Source: Deuterostichococcus epilithicus
Taxonomy: Eukaryota; Chlorophyta; Trebouxiophyceae; Prasiolales; Stichococcaceae
Reading direction: 5' to 3'
NCBI GenBank assembly: GCA_033439295.1
Contig: JAVTLE010000021.1
Location: forward strand, 1,426,009 to 1,490,008
DNA: 64,000 nt
The position numbers and the translations under genes were made by a program. Below are positions 30,843 to 43,300 of this stretch, in pieces. The notes beneath the pieces are model-generated. The model saw nothing but the letters and a program-made list of their open reading frames with translations, was not told the DNA's origin and did no database searches. The stretch's first letter is position 1. Every line of letters starts with the position of its first letter.

Positions 30843-33800
30843 TCAGGCGACGGTGCCGGCAGAGTTGAACAGCGGGTCGGTGCCAATGACGGAGGCATCG
30901 ACCAGCACCGAGGACGACCGCGGCAGGTCCTGAATGGACACGGAGGCAGGACAATGGGTCTCCGCTCATGGCTGGTCGCTAGGGGCACGCAGCCCAGTGC
31001 AGGCACAAGCAGCACGTGCCAAGGGGCATGCCACACCAGGGAAAGCCGTTATGTATGCGGGCTTGAGAGCACGAGCATCAATCAAGCGAGGCGGAGGGTG
31101 CTGCAGTGGAGGTGGCAGCAAAGACCATGGGTTCACAGGCTGTCGACGGCACAGCAGCACACCTGCAGGACGCGGTGCTCCCGCAGGTAGAAGGAGAAGG
31201 TGGAGGATCCGAAACCCACGAAGTACTTGCCCTTGGCCAGCACCAGGAAGTCCAGCAGCGCCTTCTGCTCCGAGTTCAGGTCTGCAGGCGTGCTGCGCCG
31301 GGGGGTCAGCAGGGCGCGCACAGACTTTGGGGCGGCAGAGCGGCTGCAGGATCTGCAGCACGTGCCAAGGGAACATGCTGCACACGTGGGAGGCTGCAAG
31401 CACATTGTGCCTCAAGCTGTGCGCCATGCGGCGCCGGCGAGGCTGCTTGTGCATCGTGCGGCATCGGGGCCTGTTTCGGTCGACAGGCGCACCGTCAATC
31501 TCCTTCTGACTGATGTACAGCTCCTTGTACAGGACGTCGCTGCACAGGCCCGCTGCCTTCAGCATGCCGATGATGCGGTTCATGTCTGCAGCACCACGGA
31601 GGAATGTGAGCACCAGGTCGAGCTGCCGGGGCCGCTGGGTGTTGCCACCACTCATCTGAAAGAGTTCACACGATCTACCCAGACTCCCAAGAACGCTCAG
31701 CCACTACATGCCACGCACAGCTCGACGGGTGGCAGGCAAACTGGCATGGACAGTTCACCGTCACTGGCGCCGTAGGTGAGGAGGCCGGACGCCACGTACA
31801 TGGGCACATCCGGTGTGAAGCCCGCCTGCCGCATCGACGCCACGTAAGCATTCCACACCGCCTGCACACGCCACGGCAGGGTGTGCTCAGGCCTGCAAAA
31901 GACCCCTCAGACATTTCCGGTCACCACCAAGGATGTTCCCGGAGGGCGGAAGCGCTTTGGTCCGGCGGCACTGTCGGCAGCTTTGGCGATGGTCCTGCCA
32001 GCGTTTGACCGGCGGCATCTGGACTGTTGGTTGCTCACGCCCGCCACAGTAACGTTGGCGGGCGGGGCGGCGGCCAGCCGGCCAACGGGCGCCGCACCTC
32101 GGGGCCGCCCATGATCTGGGACCAGTCGCGGGCGTCCTTCTCGATGCGCAGGTGCACCGCGTTGAAGCTGGTGGCGGCCTTGGAGATGGAGGCCACCACG
32201 CGGTCCGCCATCGCCAGGATGCCCGGGCTGAACTCCAGACTGCGCGCCACCTCCGTCACCACCCGCAGGTTGCTGCAGCGTCAGCCAGTCAGTCGCATGA
32301 GCGCGGTCGATCGCAGGGCCTTTGTCGCGCTCCTGGTAGGCTCCTCCAACACACCGAGACGACAGCTCCACACAGCGCTGCAGGTTGGGACGAGGGCACC
32401 AGGCCCACGTGCTCGTCCAGCCCAGCCGCCTCGCCGCGGCCGTCCCTGCATTCATGCGGGGGCGCAACACTGCCTTCCGAGGAATGGTGCCTTCCGAGTG
32501 CCGCTTTGCGTCTCCGTTGCTGACTACCTGAGGGAGCGCAGCATGAAGAAGGTGCAGGGCAGGTCCAGGACCACGTAGGTGAGGTCCAGCGCGTTGTCCT
32601 CCCGCAGCAGCCGCGCCGAGTGGTCGATCACCGCCTTCCGCGCCTGCGGCAGCAAAGGGAAGGGCGAATGGGCGCGCATCGCCATCGAGCGGCCTCGGGG
32701 AGCATTCTGCAGGCCCCACATCCTCCAAAGGCGCTTGTGAACTACGGGGAAGCGACAAGAGGTGCACGGCCCACCTTCTCCACGAGCTCCGGCATGTCCA
32801 GGTTTTTGAGGTACACGCCGCTGATGCGCGTCACCATGCGTGGGTCGACATCCTGCTGCGCAAAGAGCGGGTACGCCGCCTCCGGCGCTGTCAGGTCCGG
32901 GAACGGCGTCAGCGCCGGCGTCTGCAGCACGCGGGGGAGATGTTGAGGAATGGGTCATCGACGAAGAGGCGGGACTCCTGGCATGGGGTGGCCTGCATCC
33001 TGGCTCACATCACATGCCGGCATCGGTGCTTCTGGGACACGCACGCCAGTGCACCTGGGCTCCTGTTCCGACGTGCTAATAATGGCTCGTTCCACGTGCT
33101 AATGATGGCTCACAGCCGCACTCACCCTGTGAACCACCAGCCCCTTGGCCCGCCAGACCTCGATCAGCCGGTCCACGTTCAGCAGCGACTCCAGCGGCGC
33201 AGACGTCCACGACACCTCGTTGTGCTCCTGCACAAGTGCAGAAAGGGGGTGCGGTGTGAACTACCATTGTCGTGTGAGTTGCCGATGCAGCAGTGGAGCT
33301 TGCGACTGAACTCAGCATGGCCCCGAATGGCCCGCAGGCAGCCTCCTGAAGTCCAGTTAAAGCAGCAAGTGGAAGCGCCAGTCGGATCCGTGACCGACCT
33401 TGAACACGCTGAAGTAGTGGGCGAAGCTGTCGCGCTTGGCGGCGGGTGGCAGCACGATCTCGGCGCCCAGCACCGCGGCCAGCGAGAACGCCGCGATGTG
33501 GCTGTACTGCTGGTTGATGAGTCCCGTGCACGCGGTGTACCGCAGCAGGACCTTGAGCCGCTTGTAGATGCGGCCCTCTGCGCGCCCTGTTTCATCGAGG
33601 GGCCATTGCAATGTGAGGTCAACAAGGCCTGCCATACTGCGGAATGTGTGACGCTTTGATGAGTGGCGCGATCAGCGGCAACAGCCTCGAGGCACAACAC
33701 CGACAGCAGGCTGCATGATCCGATATGTTTTATGTCAGAGGAGGGAGCCTCCTTCTGCATGGCTCTTACCCTGTTTGATGTAGTGCTCCTTTGTGGCCTG

Positions 33801-34564
33801 CTCCTCTGTGATGCCGCTGGCCCGCAGGTCGGGGTGGTACAGCAGGTACGTCTGCCAGTCAAAGTCTCGCGGGAGCGCTCTCGCCAGAGCCGCCGCCTGC
33901 TTCTCGGCATACACCTGCGCCGCCGTTTTGTGGACGGCTGAGGCACTGCCGTCGCCGCCGCCGCCGCCGCCGCCCTGTGCTGCCGCCTGGCTGTCCCGCT
34001 GCAATTGCAGCCCGTCGTCGCCGCCGCCGTGCAGCTTGAAGTCGCCGCCCGTCGCCGCTGCCCCCCTGACTGCCGAGCTGCTGCCCCCGCCGGCCCCGCT
34101 GCCCGAGCCCTTCCGGCCGCGTTCCACCCGCCGCCGGCCCCCGGAGCTGTCGATCACCAGCTCCGTCACGAGCGATGTCGGCTCGTCGTCCTCGCCGGCT
34201 CCCCCGCTGTGCAGGACTGCGCAAGGCCACGGGCTGGGCACTCAAGCCTGGATCGCCATCGAGGGGTCAAACCAGCAAGTACGTGCGGTCGAAACCGGCC
34301 CCGCACACGCGGATCTGGACGCCTAGCGATAAGAGACGGTTCGTAGGCGTGAGCAGTGCAGGCCTGACCTTGCGTCGTTGTCAAGACGGTGCGGATGGTG
34401 GACGCATCGCGGGACGACTGTCGCAGCTGGGACACCCGCAGCGCGAAGAACATGGCGACGGCGAAAAGCGTCAGCAGGATCGTGTGGTCGCGCCGCCACT
34501 TCGTGAAGAACCCCCACGGCGGCCAGCCGGAGCTGGACCGCTGGCCCGGGTTCCTCAGCTTCAT
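30843..34564 (-). CDS. O-fucosyltransferase-like type II membrane protein
   Basis: Eleven exons close in phase to 590 residues: 34369-34564, 33770-34216, 33399-33586, 33126-33227, 32775-32921, 32528-32643, 32098-32272, 31759-31861, 31493-31585, 31163-31281, 30843-30929. A short cytosolic N-terminus is followed by a single membrane helix (about 28-44) and a Gly/Ser-rich stem with a run of Gly coded by GGC repeats. The lumenal domain has features of the plant/algal GDP-fucose O-fucosyltransferase family: INQQYSHIAAFSLAAVLGA near its start, HLRIEKD at 439-445 (the HxR GDP-fucose site), and late YFVGFGSSTFSFYLRE. I expect a Golgi or ER glycosyltransferase; the acceptor is unknown. The piece FDWQTYLLYHPDLRASGI before the domain resembles a small lectin/glycosyltransferase-associated motif. 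Confidence 0.85.
33065..33111. repeat. Two ~24-base tandem units in an intron
   Basis: 33065-33088 and 33089-33111 are near-identical copies (GTTCC.ACGTGCTAAT.ATGG), differing by one missing base and one substitution. They lie in an intron of the O-fucosyltransferase-like gene. Confidence 0.8.
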
Positions 34565-35369
34565 GGTCGTTGGCTCTTGCTGGCCTTGGAAGCCATGCCT
34601 CTGCTCGCCCTGGCCGCCGTCCGCGGGTGCTCTGGCCAGCAAAGACCGCCAGTTGAGTAGGGCAGCCAGCGTGTGGCCTCACGGCAGGCAGTCGCAAAGA
34701 CGACTGAACGCGCTGTTAGGTTGCACGAAATGACAGCCGAGCAAGAATCGGCCACGAAAGATGTCTGAAGGTCAAAGCATCGCAGTGCGGGGACTGCAAA
34801 GCGTTGCCGTTGCCGTGCAGTGCACAACTCTGCGATTTGGTCCGCGCAAAACTCGGTCGGCGACAGTCAGCATGACGTGGATCAGCAGCATGGCGTCAGC
34901 CTTTTCTGGAGCTGACTGCCGGGACCGGTGGTGCAGCACCCTCCCACTGCTACGACTTCGCAGCAGAGTGTACAGTGGGCATCAGCCGGTAATATGCAAC
35001 TGATCAATGCAGAGCATCTGCCGAATAGGAGACCCCAAAAAAATTCCGGGGAGGGCGCGCAGCGGGTGCAACGGCCGTCCTGATGCCACGCGATGGCGTG
35101 TGATGATGCTGACGCTGAATTCCGGTAGTTTTACAGTCTGTAAGGAAATACGCACACCGCTGGAGTAATTGTCAGCCGTGACACCTGTCGGGTGTGCTAG
35201 AGGCAATCGCGAAGGTGCTCAAAATGTGATATGAGATGCCAACGCGTGCATACAAGTCGATTCCTGCAGAATAGAGTGTCGTTTTGAACATCTTTAACGT
35301 TTAAACGTTCTGGTCAACTACCCTAGGTCGTCGATCAGGCCAGCCTTGGGACCGCGGACCAGCAAGAGG
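34565..35369. other. Intergenic between divergent genes
   Basis: About 800 bases between the start of the O-fucosyltransferase-like gene (-) and the first possible start of the coiled-coil gene (+); should hold both promoters. Lower GC at 35220-35330. No gene or RNA recognised. Confidence 0.45.
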
Positions 35370-38300
35370 ATGCCACTAACACAGCTGTCAAGCTCGAAGA
35401 TCCTGCGCGCTGCAGCAGCAGAGGTCAATGGATTCTCCAAGCAGCAAGACCTGCGGCGCGAGATCCAGCGCCTGCAGCATGCGCTGCAGGTCAGCGTTCT
35501 ACAGCATTGCTTTCACGCGCCGTTCGACATTTTCAGCTGGGTCGGCCACCCAAATGAAGAACCTAATTCGATGCTCCGCTGCCGTGCGTAGGACCATGAT
35601 CAGCAGCTGCAAGCGGCACGGACAGAGTGTGGCGATTCCAAAGCCGCTGCATCTGCGCAGGCCACGGCCACCCCCCAGAAGCTGGCCAGACTGAGAGACG
35701 ATCACGCACAGGATCTCGCACAGCTCACTCGGGCAACGTCGGTGGCTTAGAGAGCCGAGGCTGAGTCTGCTGAGCAGGTGCTTGCCTGTATGCTGTGTGT
35801 TCTCACACCATGCGCCGCATCAGGACGCTATATGAATGAGACCTGCTGCACAGCGGGTCATGTCCTTGACCTTCTGCCAGAAACATGCAGACGACGTCGC
35901 TGGAGTCGGACTTGCAGCAATGCCGCTCCAAGTTGGAGCAGACGCAGCAGCTTGCGCGGCATCGTGAGTCCGAGCTCCCAAAGCCAGGCAGGAGGCGACG
36001 GTGGCCGCCGCTGCACAGTCTGTCCTAAAAGCCCTGTAGTCACAGCACGAAGAGACGCAGCGGCATGCATCCAAGGAGGCGGCCGATTCCCTGGCAATTT
36101 TTGTTGGCTGCACAGCAGCAGATAGCCAACAGGTCCGCAGTCCAAACATGTCAGCGATCAGAAGTCGAGCATGCTGTCTGCATATGCATGACTGTATCTC
36201 GAGCGTGGCCTTTGCATTATCCTTGCCCGGTTCCCATCGCAGCCAGGCGCAGCTCGAAGCACAGCGGCAGGATTGGGCCGCTCAGAAGGCGGCCTTAGCT
36301 TCGCTCACAGCCTCGGCACTTGGTCGCTGTCACGAGGAGCTCAACGCCATTCCAGCTGCACACCCCACAAATATGCCTCAGTCTGACAGCGCGCAGCAGA
36401 CTGTCGACTGCCACACCGCCCTTGCGGCAATGCAGAGCGGGTGGGTTGCACTTGCGGCCGTGCAACGGCGACCCTTGCGCATAGCAGCACAGGTGACTGT
36501 CCTGACAGGAACCCTGTTGCAGACATCAGAGAATTTTTTTGCAGATTTACGACTTGTTCGGAGGGCGGCATCGGCTGCGTTGATGAGCCCTGGCGTGCTG
36601 CGGTCGCAATGGCTGACATCTAGACGGCACCATCTCAGCGACGCTCGCGTCGCAGTTTGACGGCATTCGCGCGGGTCTGGCCGCGGCCTTGAAGGCGCAG
36701 CTGGCGCAGGCGGAGGGTGCACTGGCATTACAGGCAGCTGCAACCCAGCTGCAGCACCTGACACAGGGCAACAAGGTGAGTGCGCTGGCTGTACATGTCA
36801 CCCTGACACAAGTCCACTCGCACCGCCACCAGCGTCCCGACCTCGAGCGCGGCCCAGGCTCCGACTGCAGTGGTTGCCGTGTGACTCACGTCGCAGGAGC
36901 TCAGCCAGCAATGCGACAGGCGGCGCACAGACCTCGCAGAGCAGCAGGCGGCCTGGGAGTCACGCTCTGCTGCCGGCACGGCTGCACTGCAGGCGGCGCA
37001 GGCAGAGTCCATGGCGTCCGCAGCACATCTGGCGCTGCAGGAACAGACAGACACCCTGCAGCGGCGCTGCGACATGCTGCAGTCAAGCTGCCGGCAGCAG
37101 GCTGCTGAGCTGGCGGCCGAGGCAGAACAGGCCGCCGCGGCTGGGGTGCGGGCGGCAGAGCTGCAGCAGCGGGCAGCACATCTGCAGCGCAGCCTTGATG
37201 AGACCATGTTTGCGGCCGCCGCCGCTGGCCCCCAGCTGCAAGCTCACCTGGAGCAGGCACAGCGGCACGTCCTCGAAGTCGAAGCTGCAAACGACAGCCT
37301 CCGGTGCGTTGCATTTGTGGTAGGAGCAAATTGTGCTGCGACATCGACAGGGCCAAACTCACATCAGGCCCTCATCACCATGCGCAGGAAGTTGCATGAA
37401 TTTGAGCTGCCGCCACAGGTCCGCATCGCGGCACAACGCTGCCGAGCATGCTGCGGCGGTGCAGCGGCTGGCTGCCAAATGGGAGTCGAGGTCAGCAGCT
37501 GCACAGGAGGTTGCAGCAGAGCGTCTGCAGCGGCAGGCTGACAGGGCAGAGGAGCAGCGGAAGCTGTGGGATTCAACGATGGAGGACCACGAGCGCTCGG
37601 CAGCACGATGACGATCAGATCTGCACACCGCCACAAGCGCAGCACAACCAGCAGGTGATGCTGACTGCGTCAACCGCCACAAACTGAGTCTCCTGGGTGG
37701 GCTGCCAGCCACCTGCTGCATCATGTTCCGACACGAGGCTCCTCATCGTCCGAGGATGCGTTTTACAGGCAGCGGCTGCGGAGCAGCACGTCGCGTTGCT
37801 GAGAGCGGAGGCGGTGGCGGCTCAGGTGCAGGCCGAGCGCAAGCTCCATGCGCTGACCGCTCGGTGCGAGGACCTGCAGCAGCAGCTCGTGGCTCAGACT
37901 GCGTTGACAACCGAGCTGCGGGCGGCATCAGCGCAGCAGGCGGCAGAGACGGCCGCCGCTGCTGCGGAGCGCCCCGAGCAGGCCCTCGCGCAGCGGCGCA
38001 CACAGCTGCGGGCCGACTTCGAGGCGCAGTCACTCCGGATTCAGGCCACTGCGGACGACGCCTTGCAGCAGGCTCTTGACAGCGGTGCGGACCACCGGCA
38101 GCTGCTGCTGACGCAGGCGGACAGCGAAAGGTGCGGCACAGGAGCTGCAATGCACTGTGCTGTGTGCAAGCGGTTGCAGTGGCCAGCTCAGCGACCTGCA
38201 GCCCTTCGGCTGCGCTCACATGCCGAACCTGCGAGCTCACGAACACACTCCCGGAGAAAGCAAACGAGTCATGAGCAGGGCCTGCTTCGGGTGCCTGCTT

Positions 38301-40095
38301 CGGGGCCTGCTTCGGTCGTGAGCAGGGCCTGCTTCGGTGCATCGGAACTGCGTCGCGAGGTATGCAACAGCATTGCGTCGCCCAAAAGGGGCACTCCAGG
38401 CACACGCACCCCCATAAACCTTGGTTGCACCACCGCAGGCGGCCGCGCGGGCTGCGGCGGTCGAGGCGGCGGCGCGGGAGGCGGCGATGGCGCAGGTCTC
38501 AGCGGACTTTCGGGGCGAGATTGCGGCGCTGTAGGCGGCTGGCAGCATCGAGAGGCGCAGCCACCAGCACCAGCTGGCCGCGGCCGAGGCCGAGCAGAGG
38601 CAGGCTGCTGCGCTGGCGGCGGCGGCACATGTGGGCGCCGAGGTGGCGGACTGCATCAGCGTTGTGCTCGACAGTCGTTCACGAATCTGGAACAATGTCA
38701 CCGCAATGCGCCTGGCTCACTCTCGGCATTGGCCTCCTGCCCTGCCGCACTGGCCGCGGTGCAGCCCTGATCGCTGAGGCTGCCGAGCTCAGCAACCCAG
38801 GCTTGGCTGAACATATCAGTTGCAATTGCAGGCGCACGACGAGGCATTGACATGGGCGGCAGCCGACTTCGAGCAGGTGGCGGCGGCGAAGGCGGCGAGT
38901 CACGCCGCCGCGGTGCAGCGGCTGGAGCGGCAGCTTGAGGACCAGGGCGGTACCCAGCTGGGGCTCGAGCAGCGGTGCCGAGAGGTCGCAGCCCAGCTGG
39001 CGAGAGCACAGGCGGAGATGCAGGTGCATATTTCGTCAGAAGTCTGGGTTCTGCGCAGCCCTTGACATGCCGAATGCTGTCACAAGCTGGGGGTGCACAA
39101 GTGACGCCTCCTTCTGGACAGTCGCACGGCCCCCACCAGAGACGCGCACGCATGGGACAGGGACGCTGCACCGCTGCAGGACGCCTGCTGACCCGCCGGA
39201 CTGGCGCCCTGCGCAGGAGTCGCTAGCGCGGCTGCAGGCGGAGCACGCTGCGGCGCTTGACGCGGCGCATGGCGAGCTTGCCAGCCAGCGGGGCGCCGCG
39301 GGCCGCCGGCTCGACGCGGCGCTCGCCGGCACGGCAGCCGAGCTGGGCGCGGCGCGCGACGAGGCGGCCGCCGCGCAGGCGACGCTCGTCGGCCAGCTTG
39401 CGGCCCTGGAGCAGGAGCGGCACGACAGGTGCGGGCGGGGGCNCCCGGCNGCAGCGCACGCCCTGGCTGTTGGCGCCAGAGTGCAGCATCTGTCGCTGAG
39501 GGGTCAATGCGCATGGCGGATGTCATGCAATGTGCTGCAGTCAATCCGGGCCGAAAGCGCTGCAGGCGTGCGGTACTGTTGAACTCCAAGTCATGAAGCG
39601 GGGACCATCGTCAACTATCATGCTGCCGCATCATGCTGCCGCTGGCGTGTTTGCAGGGCCCCGCAACCAGAAGACGTTGAGGAGATGGCGGCGCTGCGGG
39701 CGCAGGTGCGGGAGCAGGAAACGCGCACACAGGCCGCCGAGGTGTCACTCCACAGCCTCCGCAAGGAGGTGCGACGCGGGGTTTCGTTTTGAGTGGTCAT
39801 GCGCCGTGCAGTCCTGCAATGCCCTCTGCAGGAGTCACCCCCAGAATCCTCACACGCAAATGCGAACTCTCAAGACGAGCGCGGTCCACGTTTCTTCTGC
39901 AAGCGCAGGTGATGCTGCGGGGCGACAGCGCCCGCAGCGGCATCAGGCCAGGGCTGTTCGGAGGTGCGCAGCAAGCTGGCGCAGGGGCAGACGCTTGCCG
40001 CGCAGTCCGGCGTCATGGCCTGGATGAAGGACGCTGGCAGCATGCAGCGAGGGGCCAGTGTCAGGGGCCAGTTGCGGCCGCCAAAACCGTCCTGA
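35370..40095 (+). CDS. Long coiled-coil protein gene interrupted by stops (possible pseudogene)
   Basis: Ala/Gln/Glu/Leu-rich heptad-like sequence over 4.7 kb. Clean exons: 35370-35489 (starts MPLTQLSSSK), 36897-37303, 37769-38130, 38832-39023, 39217-39428, 39657-39768 and a last exon 39952-40095 ending in TGA; the block from 38832 on closes in phase. The 5' and middle parts do not close. In-frame TAGs lie at 35748, 36037 and 38532, a TGA at 37609, and the coil frame changes near 35965-35985, while coil-like sequence continues past each. Two unread bases (N) lie at 39443 and 39450, so part of this could be poor sequence. I cannot name the family; length and composition suit a scaffold, tether or centriole/basal-body-type protein. 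Either a decaying gene, an assembly-error region, or a gene whose introns I have not placed. Confidence 0.6.
38272..38337. repeat. Short tandem array of GCCTGCTTCGG
   Basis: Four copies of the 11-mer GCCTGCTTCGG lie within 38272-38337. The first and last are preceded by TGAGCAGG, so the array looks like a unit duplicated and then trimmed. It lies in an apparent intron of the coiled-coil gene. Confidence 0.85.
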
Positions 40096-40302
40096 AGCCT
40101 GTGTTGACACATGATGCCAACTTTGTACCTGAGCTATTTCAAACAAGCGCACAAACTTGCAAACTTACGGGCTGGACAATTTCGGAACCAAGACCAAACA
40201 AGGAGCCGCCCTGCACACATTTTGCACAGTGCATAAGCCAGCGAATCCCAGGCTCGTTCGCTAGAGCCGTAAATTTAGCAGCCGACCGAAGTGTGCACTT
40301 GG

Positions 40303-43300
40303 CTATGCCGTCGATTTTGAGGCTTTCTTGCCGCCAGGCTTGCCGCTGGGCTTGGAGCTGCCTGTAGCCTTGCCCTTCTTGGCCTTTGGCGCCTCCGCCT
40401 CTGGCGCCTTTCTGTGTTCGGCTAGCCACTGGTCCACTGGCTCAGAAAGGAGCACCTGCACGACGGCAGCAGTAGCAAGTCAGAAAAGCCACCTCGCTCC
40501 ACTGAGCTGGCCTTGCACACCCTCGAGAGCGCAAGCCAGACAGGTCAGTCCAGCAGGGTGGCAGACGCGGCGCCATTCAACAGCTCTGCAGCTGCAAATC
40601 GCTGCCCTGAAACACCGAAACGCACCTCCAGCTGCTGGCGGGCGGACTCCTTGACAGCTTGGCTGCCGCACTCCAGCAGCGCCGCTAGGACCTTCTCAGC
40701 GTGCCCCCCTGCAGTATAGATTGCTGGTTTAGTCTGAAAACAACAGCTAGGCCTAGCCTGTTGCCAAGCTTCGGCATCAGGCTGAGTGTCTGGCGAATCG
40801 CTTCAGGCATCCATTTCCGCACTCCATGTGAGACGCATTCATCAAAATCACGAGAGAATCCCAGATGAGAACCACCAACGACCGACCGATCTGGCGCGCA
40901 CCTAGGTACGACTTGCAGCGGCCGTCGAACACCTCGGACCACAGCAGCTCCACAAAGCTGACAGCGGCGGCAGAGGCACCGTCTGCAGACCCCAGAACGA
41001 GGTGCCGCAGCGTGCGGCTGCTGTAGAATTGCGTCAGGATGTGCTCTTCGCCTGCAGCACACAGGGGGAATGAGGCATCCATGGAGGCCTGGGGCAGCCA
41101 CCATCATGCCCCACACGGCCATGCAGCGCGCTTGGAGAGCGACTGTCGGGCACTGCAGTGCACAGCCAGGCCTGGCAGCCCAAAGCTGTGCCTATCGCAC
41201 GCTGTCCACGTACCTTCTGCGTCGAGGGGCCGCGAGGCGAGCTGCACGATTCCGGCGTGCAGGCCAGCCAGAGCGTCCGGCGCTGCCTCATGCAGGATGC
41301 CTGCCAGGAGAAGCAAGGACCAAGCGTGAGACACATTGCTACAACAGCAAAACGCTGTCCAGGTGCGTCTACAGCAAGCGCGCCTGCTGGACACATGTGT
41401 CGCAGACTGCTGGCTCGCGTGTCTTGCCACAACGCATGAAGTGCGACGCACCGTCAGAGCCGCCGCGCACTGCCTCGACGACGAAGTCGCCGCTGTTCCT
41501 GCCGTGCAGCAGCGCCGCGGCAGCGGCAGCGGCGGCGGACAGCAGCGCCGCTGCCAGGCTGCCCTTACCGGAGCCCAGCAGCTCCCGTCGCCGCACCAGC
41601 GGGTCCTTTTTGCTCAGCCCCAGAGGCACCTGGCGCAACAGCATGGGAAAGGTGTTCAGCAAGTGCAGCTCCTGAGCCATGCCACACCCCTGGAACACCT
41701 TGAAATCCGGGATGCGACACCGACGATGCGACAGCGTGTCAGACAGCTCTTTGCACTGCACGCGACCCGGAGCAGTCGGCCTCCCGGCAAGCGCAGTACC
41801 TGCTGCGACGAGTCGGCGGCTGCGGCGACATTCGTGCCATGGGCCGCGCTGCCCTGCTCTGCGTCCGGCTCTGCCGAGCCTGCCGCTGCCTGGCCCGCAT
41901 CCACGTCCGCGGGGCCAGCCGCCGCCGCTGTCGCTGCTGAGCGCAGTCGGGCCGGCGGCTCGAGCGCTGCTAGCGCCTCAGGCGGCGCGAGCCGGCGGCA
42001 GGCGGCCGGGCTGAGCAGGTCCAGCAGCACGCGCCGTGCACTCGTACTGTCCAGCAGCTCTGGCAGGTTTGCCTGCGGCGGAAATCCGGGTCTGCAAGTA
42101 TTGCCCGAGCGTCCAGGGGATCCTGACGGGCTCATGCACAGCCACGCCGAGCAGCAAGACGCTTGCGATGTCGACAGTCGCAGCCAATGATCCCAAGCTG
42201 CAGGTTGATGGGTCTGCTTTGCACGCAGATGAATGATTTGTGAAAGATGCAAACTGCATGTCTGCCGTCCGGGAGCCCTCAGGTGCGCCATCAGTGCGCA
42301 CTGAAATCGACATCTCATCAGGAACTCAGTCCGCCCGTCGATGCTTTGTCTTCATCGGGCTCCGTGGCGCAGCCAGCAGTGTGCGCGCGACCACAGCAGT
42401 GCTTGTGCAACTTGTGTCAACGCATTGGCCATGCCCTCTTCAGTCGTTCCTCCAACAGCGCAGCAGCTTTGGGGCGCACCTGCAGCTCGGAGGTTATGTG
42501 CTTACGCAGGAGGGCGGTGTCATCGATGCGCGAGAGGGCCGTCATCAGCACGAGGTGCGCCCACTGATCGCACGCCATCGTCTTTGCGTGCCCTGCGGTG
42601 CCGCACACCGAGCATGAACCAGCACGCACTTAGAAGCCCTCAGCGTCTGCAGAGACGTGCCACGCTGCAAGCGCCCGTGTTTCGTGCGACACGTGCAATC
42701 CCCGCGGATCGTCTGCCACGCCATGCAACAGGCAGGAGCGGGCGCCACAAGTCTGCAGCTATAGGAGCAGAGTCGTCACGCACCCTGCATGGCCTTGACG
42801 GCCTGCTTCCGGTCCTTGGCCGTGCCGTACGCGAGCACCGCGCAGGCGGCGCCCGCGCCGTCGCGTGTGTGCGCCATGCGCAGCAGGTTGACACCCGACA
42901 GGGTCTGCACCGCGTCCTCCACCGCCGAAGTCGGCGCCACCTCAATGTACTCGGCAATCAGCCTGCGGGCCAAACAGTGATCATCACATATTCCAAAATC
43001 ACACTTCAAAAGGTCGGGTCGTGGTGCAAGAGCAGCCGTCACGTCAGCCTGCAACCGCAGGCAGTGGCTGGCAATGACCGCTGAACCAAGTCGAGCAACG
43101 CGTGGACGGCGCATGGTGGACAGGGAGAGTCTGCATGGCACATCGCCGCTGCCGCACGCCGCCACCAGCACCTGCCGCACGACCCTTACAAAGGCTGGCT
43201 CGCCCACCTGTGGGACAGCATCGGGTCCACGAGGCCCTTCTCCATGATGGGGATGAGGTGCTGCGACATGCTCTGCAGCACCTGCCGCGTCTTCACTGCG

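Noticed and set aside
33951-33975. GCC repeat as a regulatory microsatellite
   Set aside because: It is in frame as a Gly run in the stem of the O-fucosyltransferase-like protein, so ordinary low-complexity coding sequence explains it.
35964-35987. A 24-base intron (GTGAGT...CCAG) in the coiled-coil gene
   Set aside because: Too short for normal splicing, and removing it does not restore the downstream coil frame.
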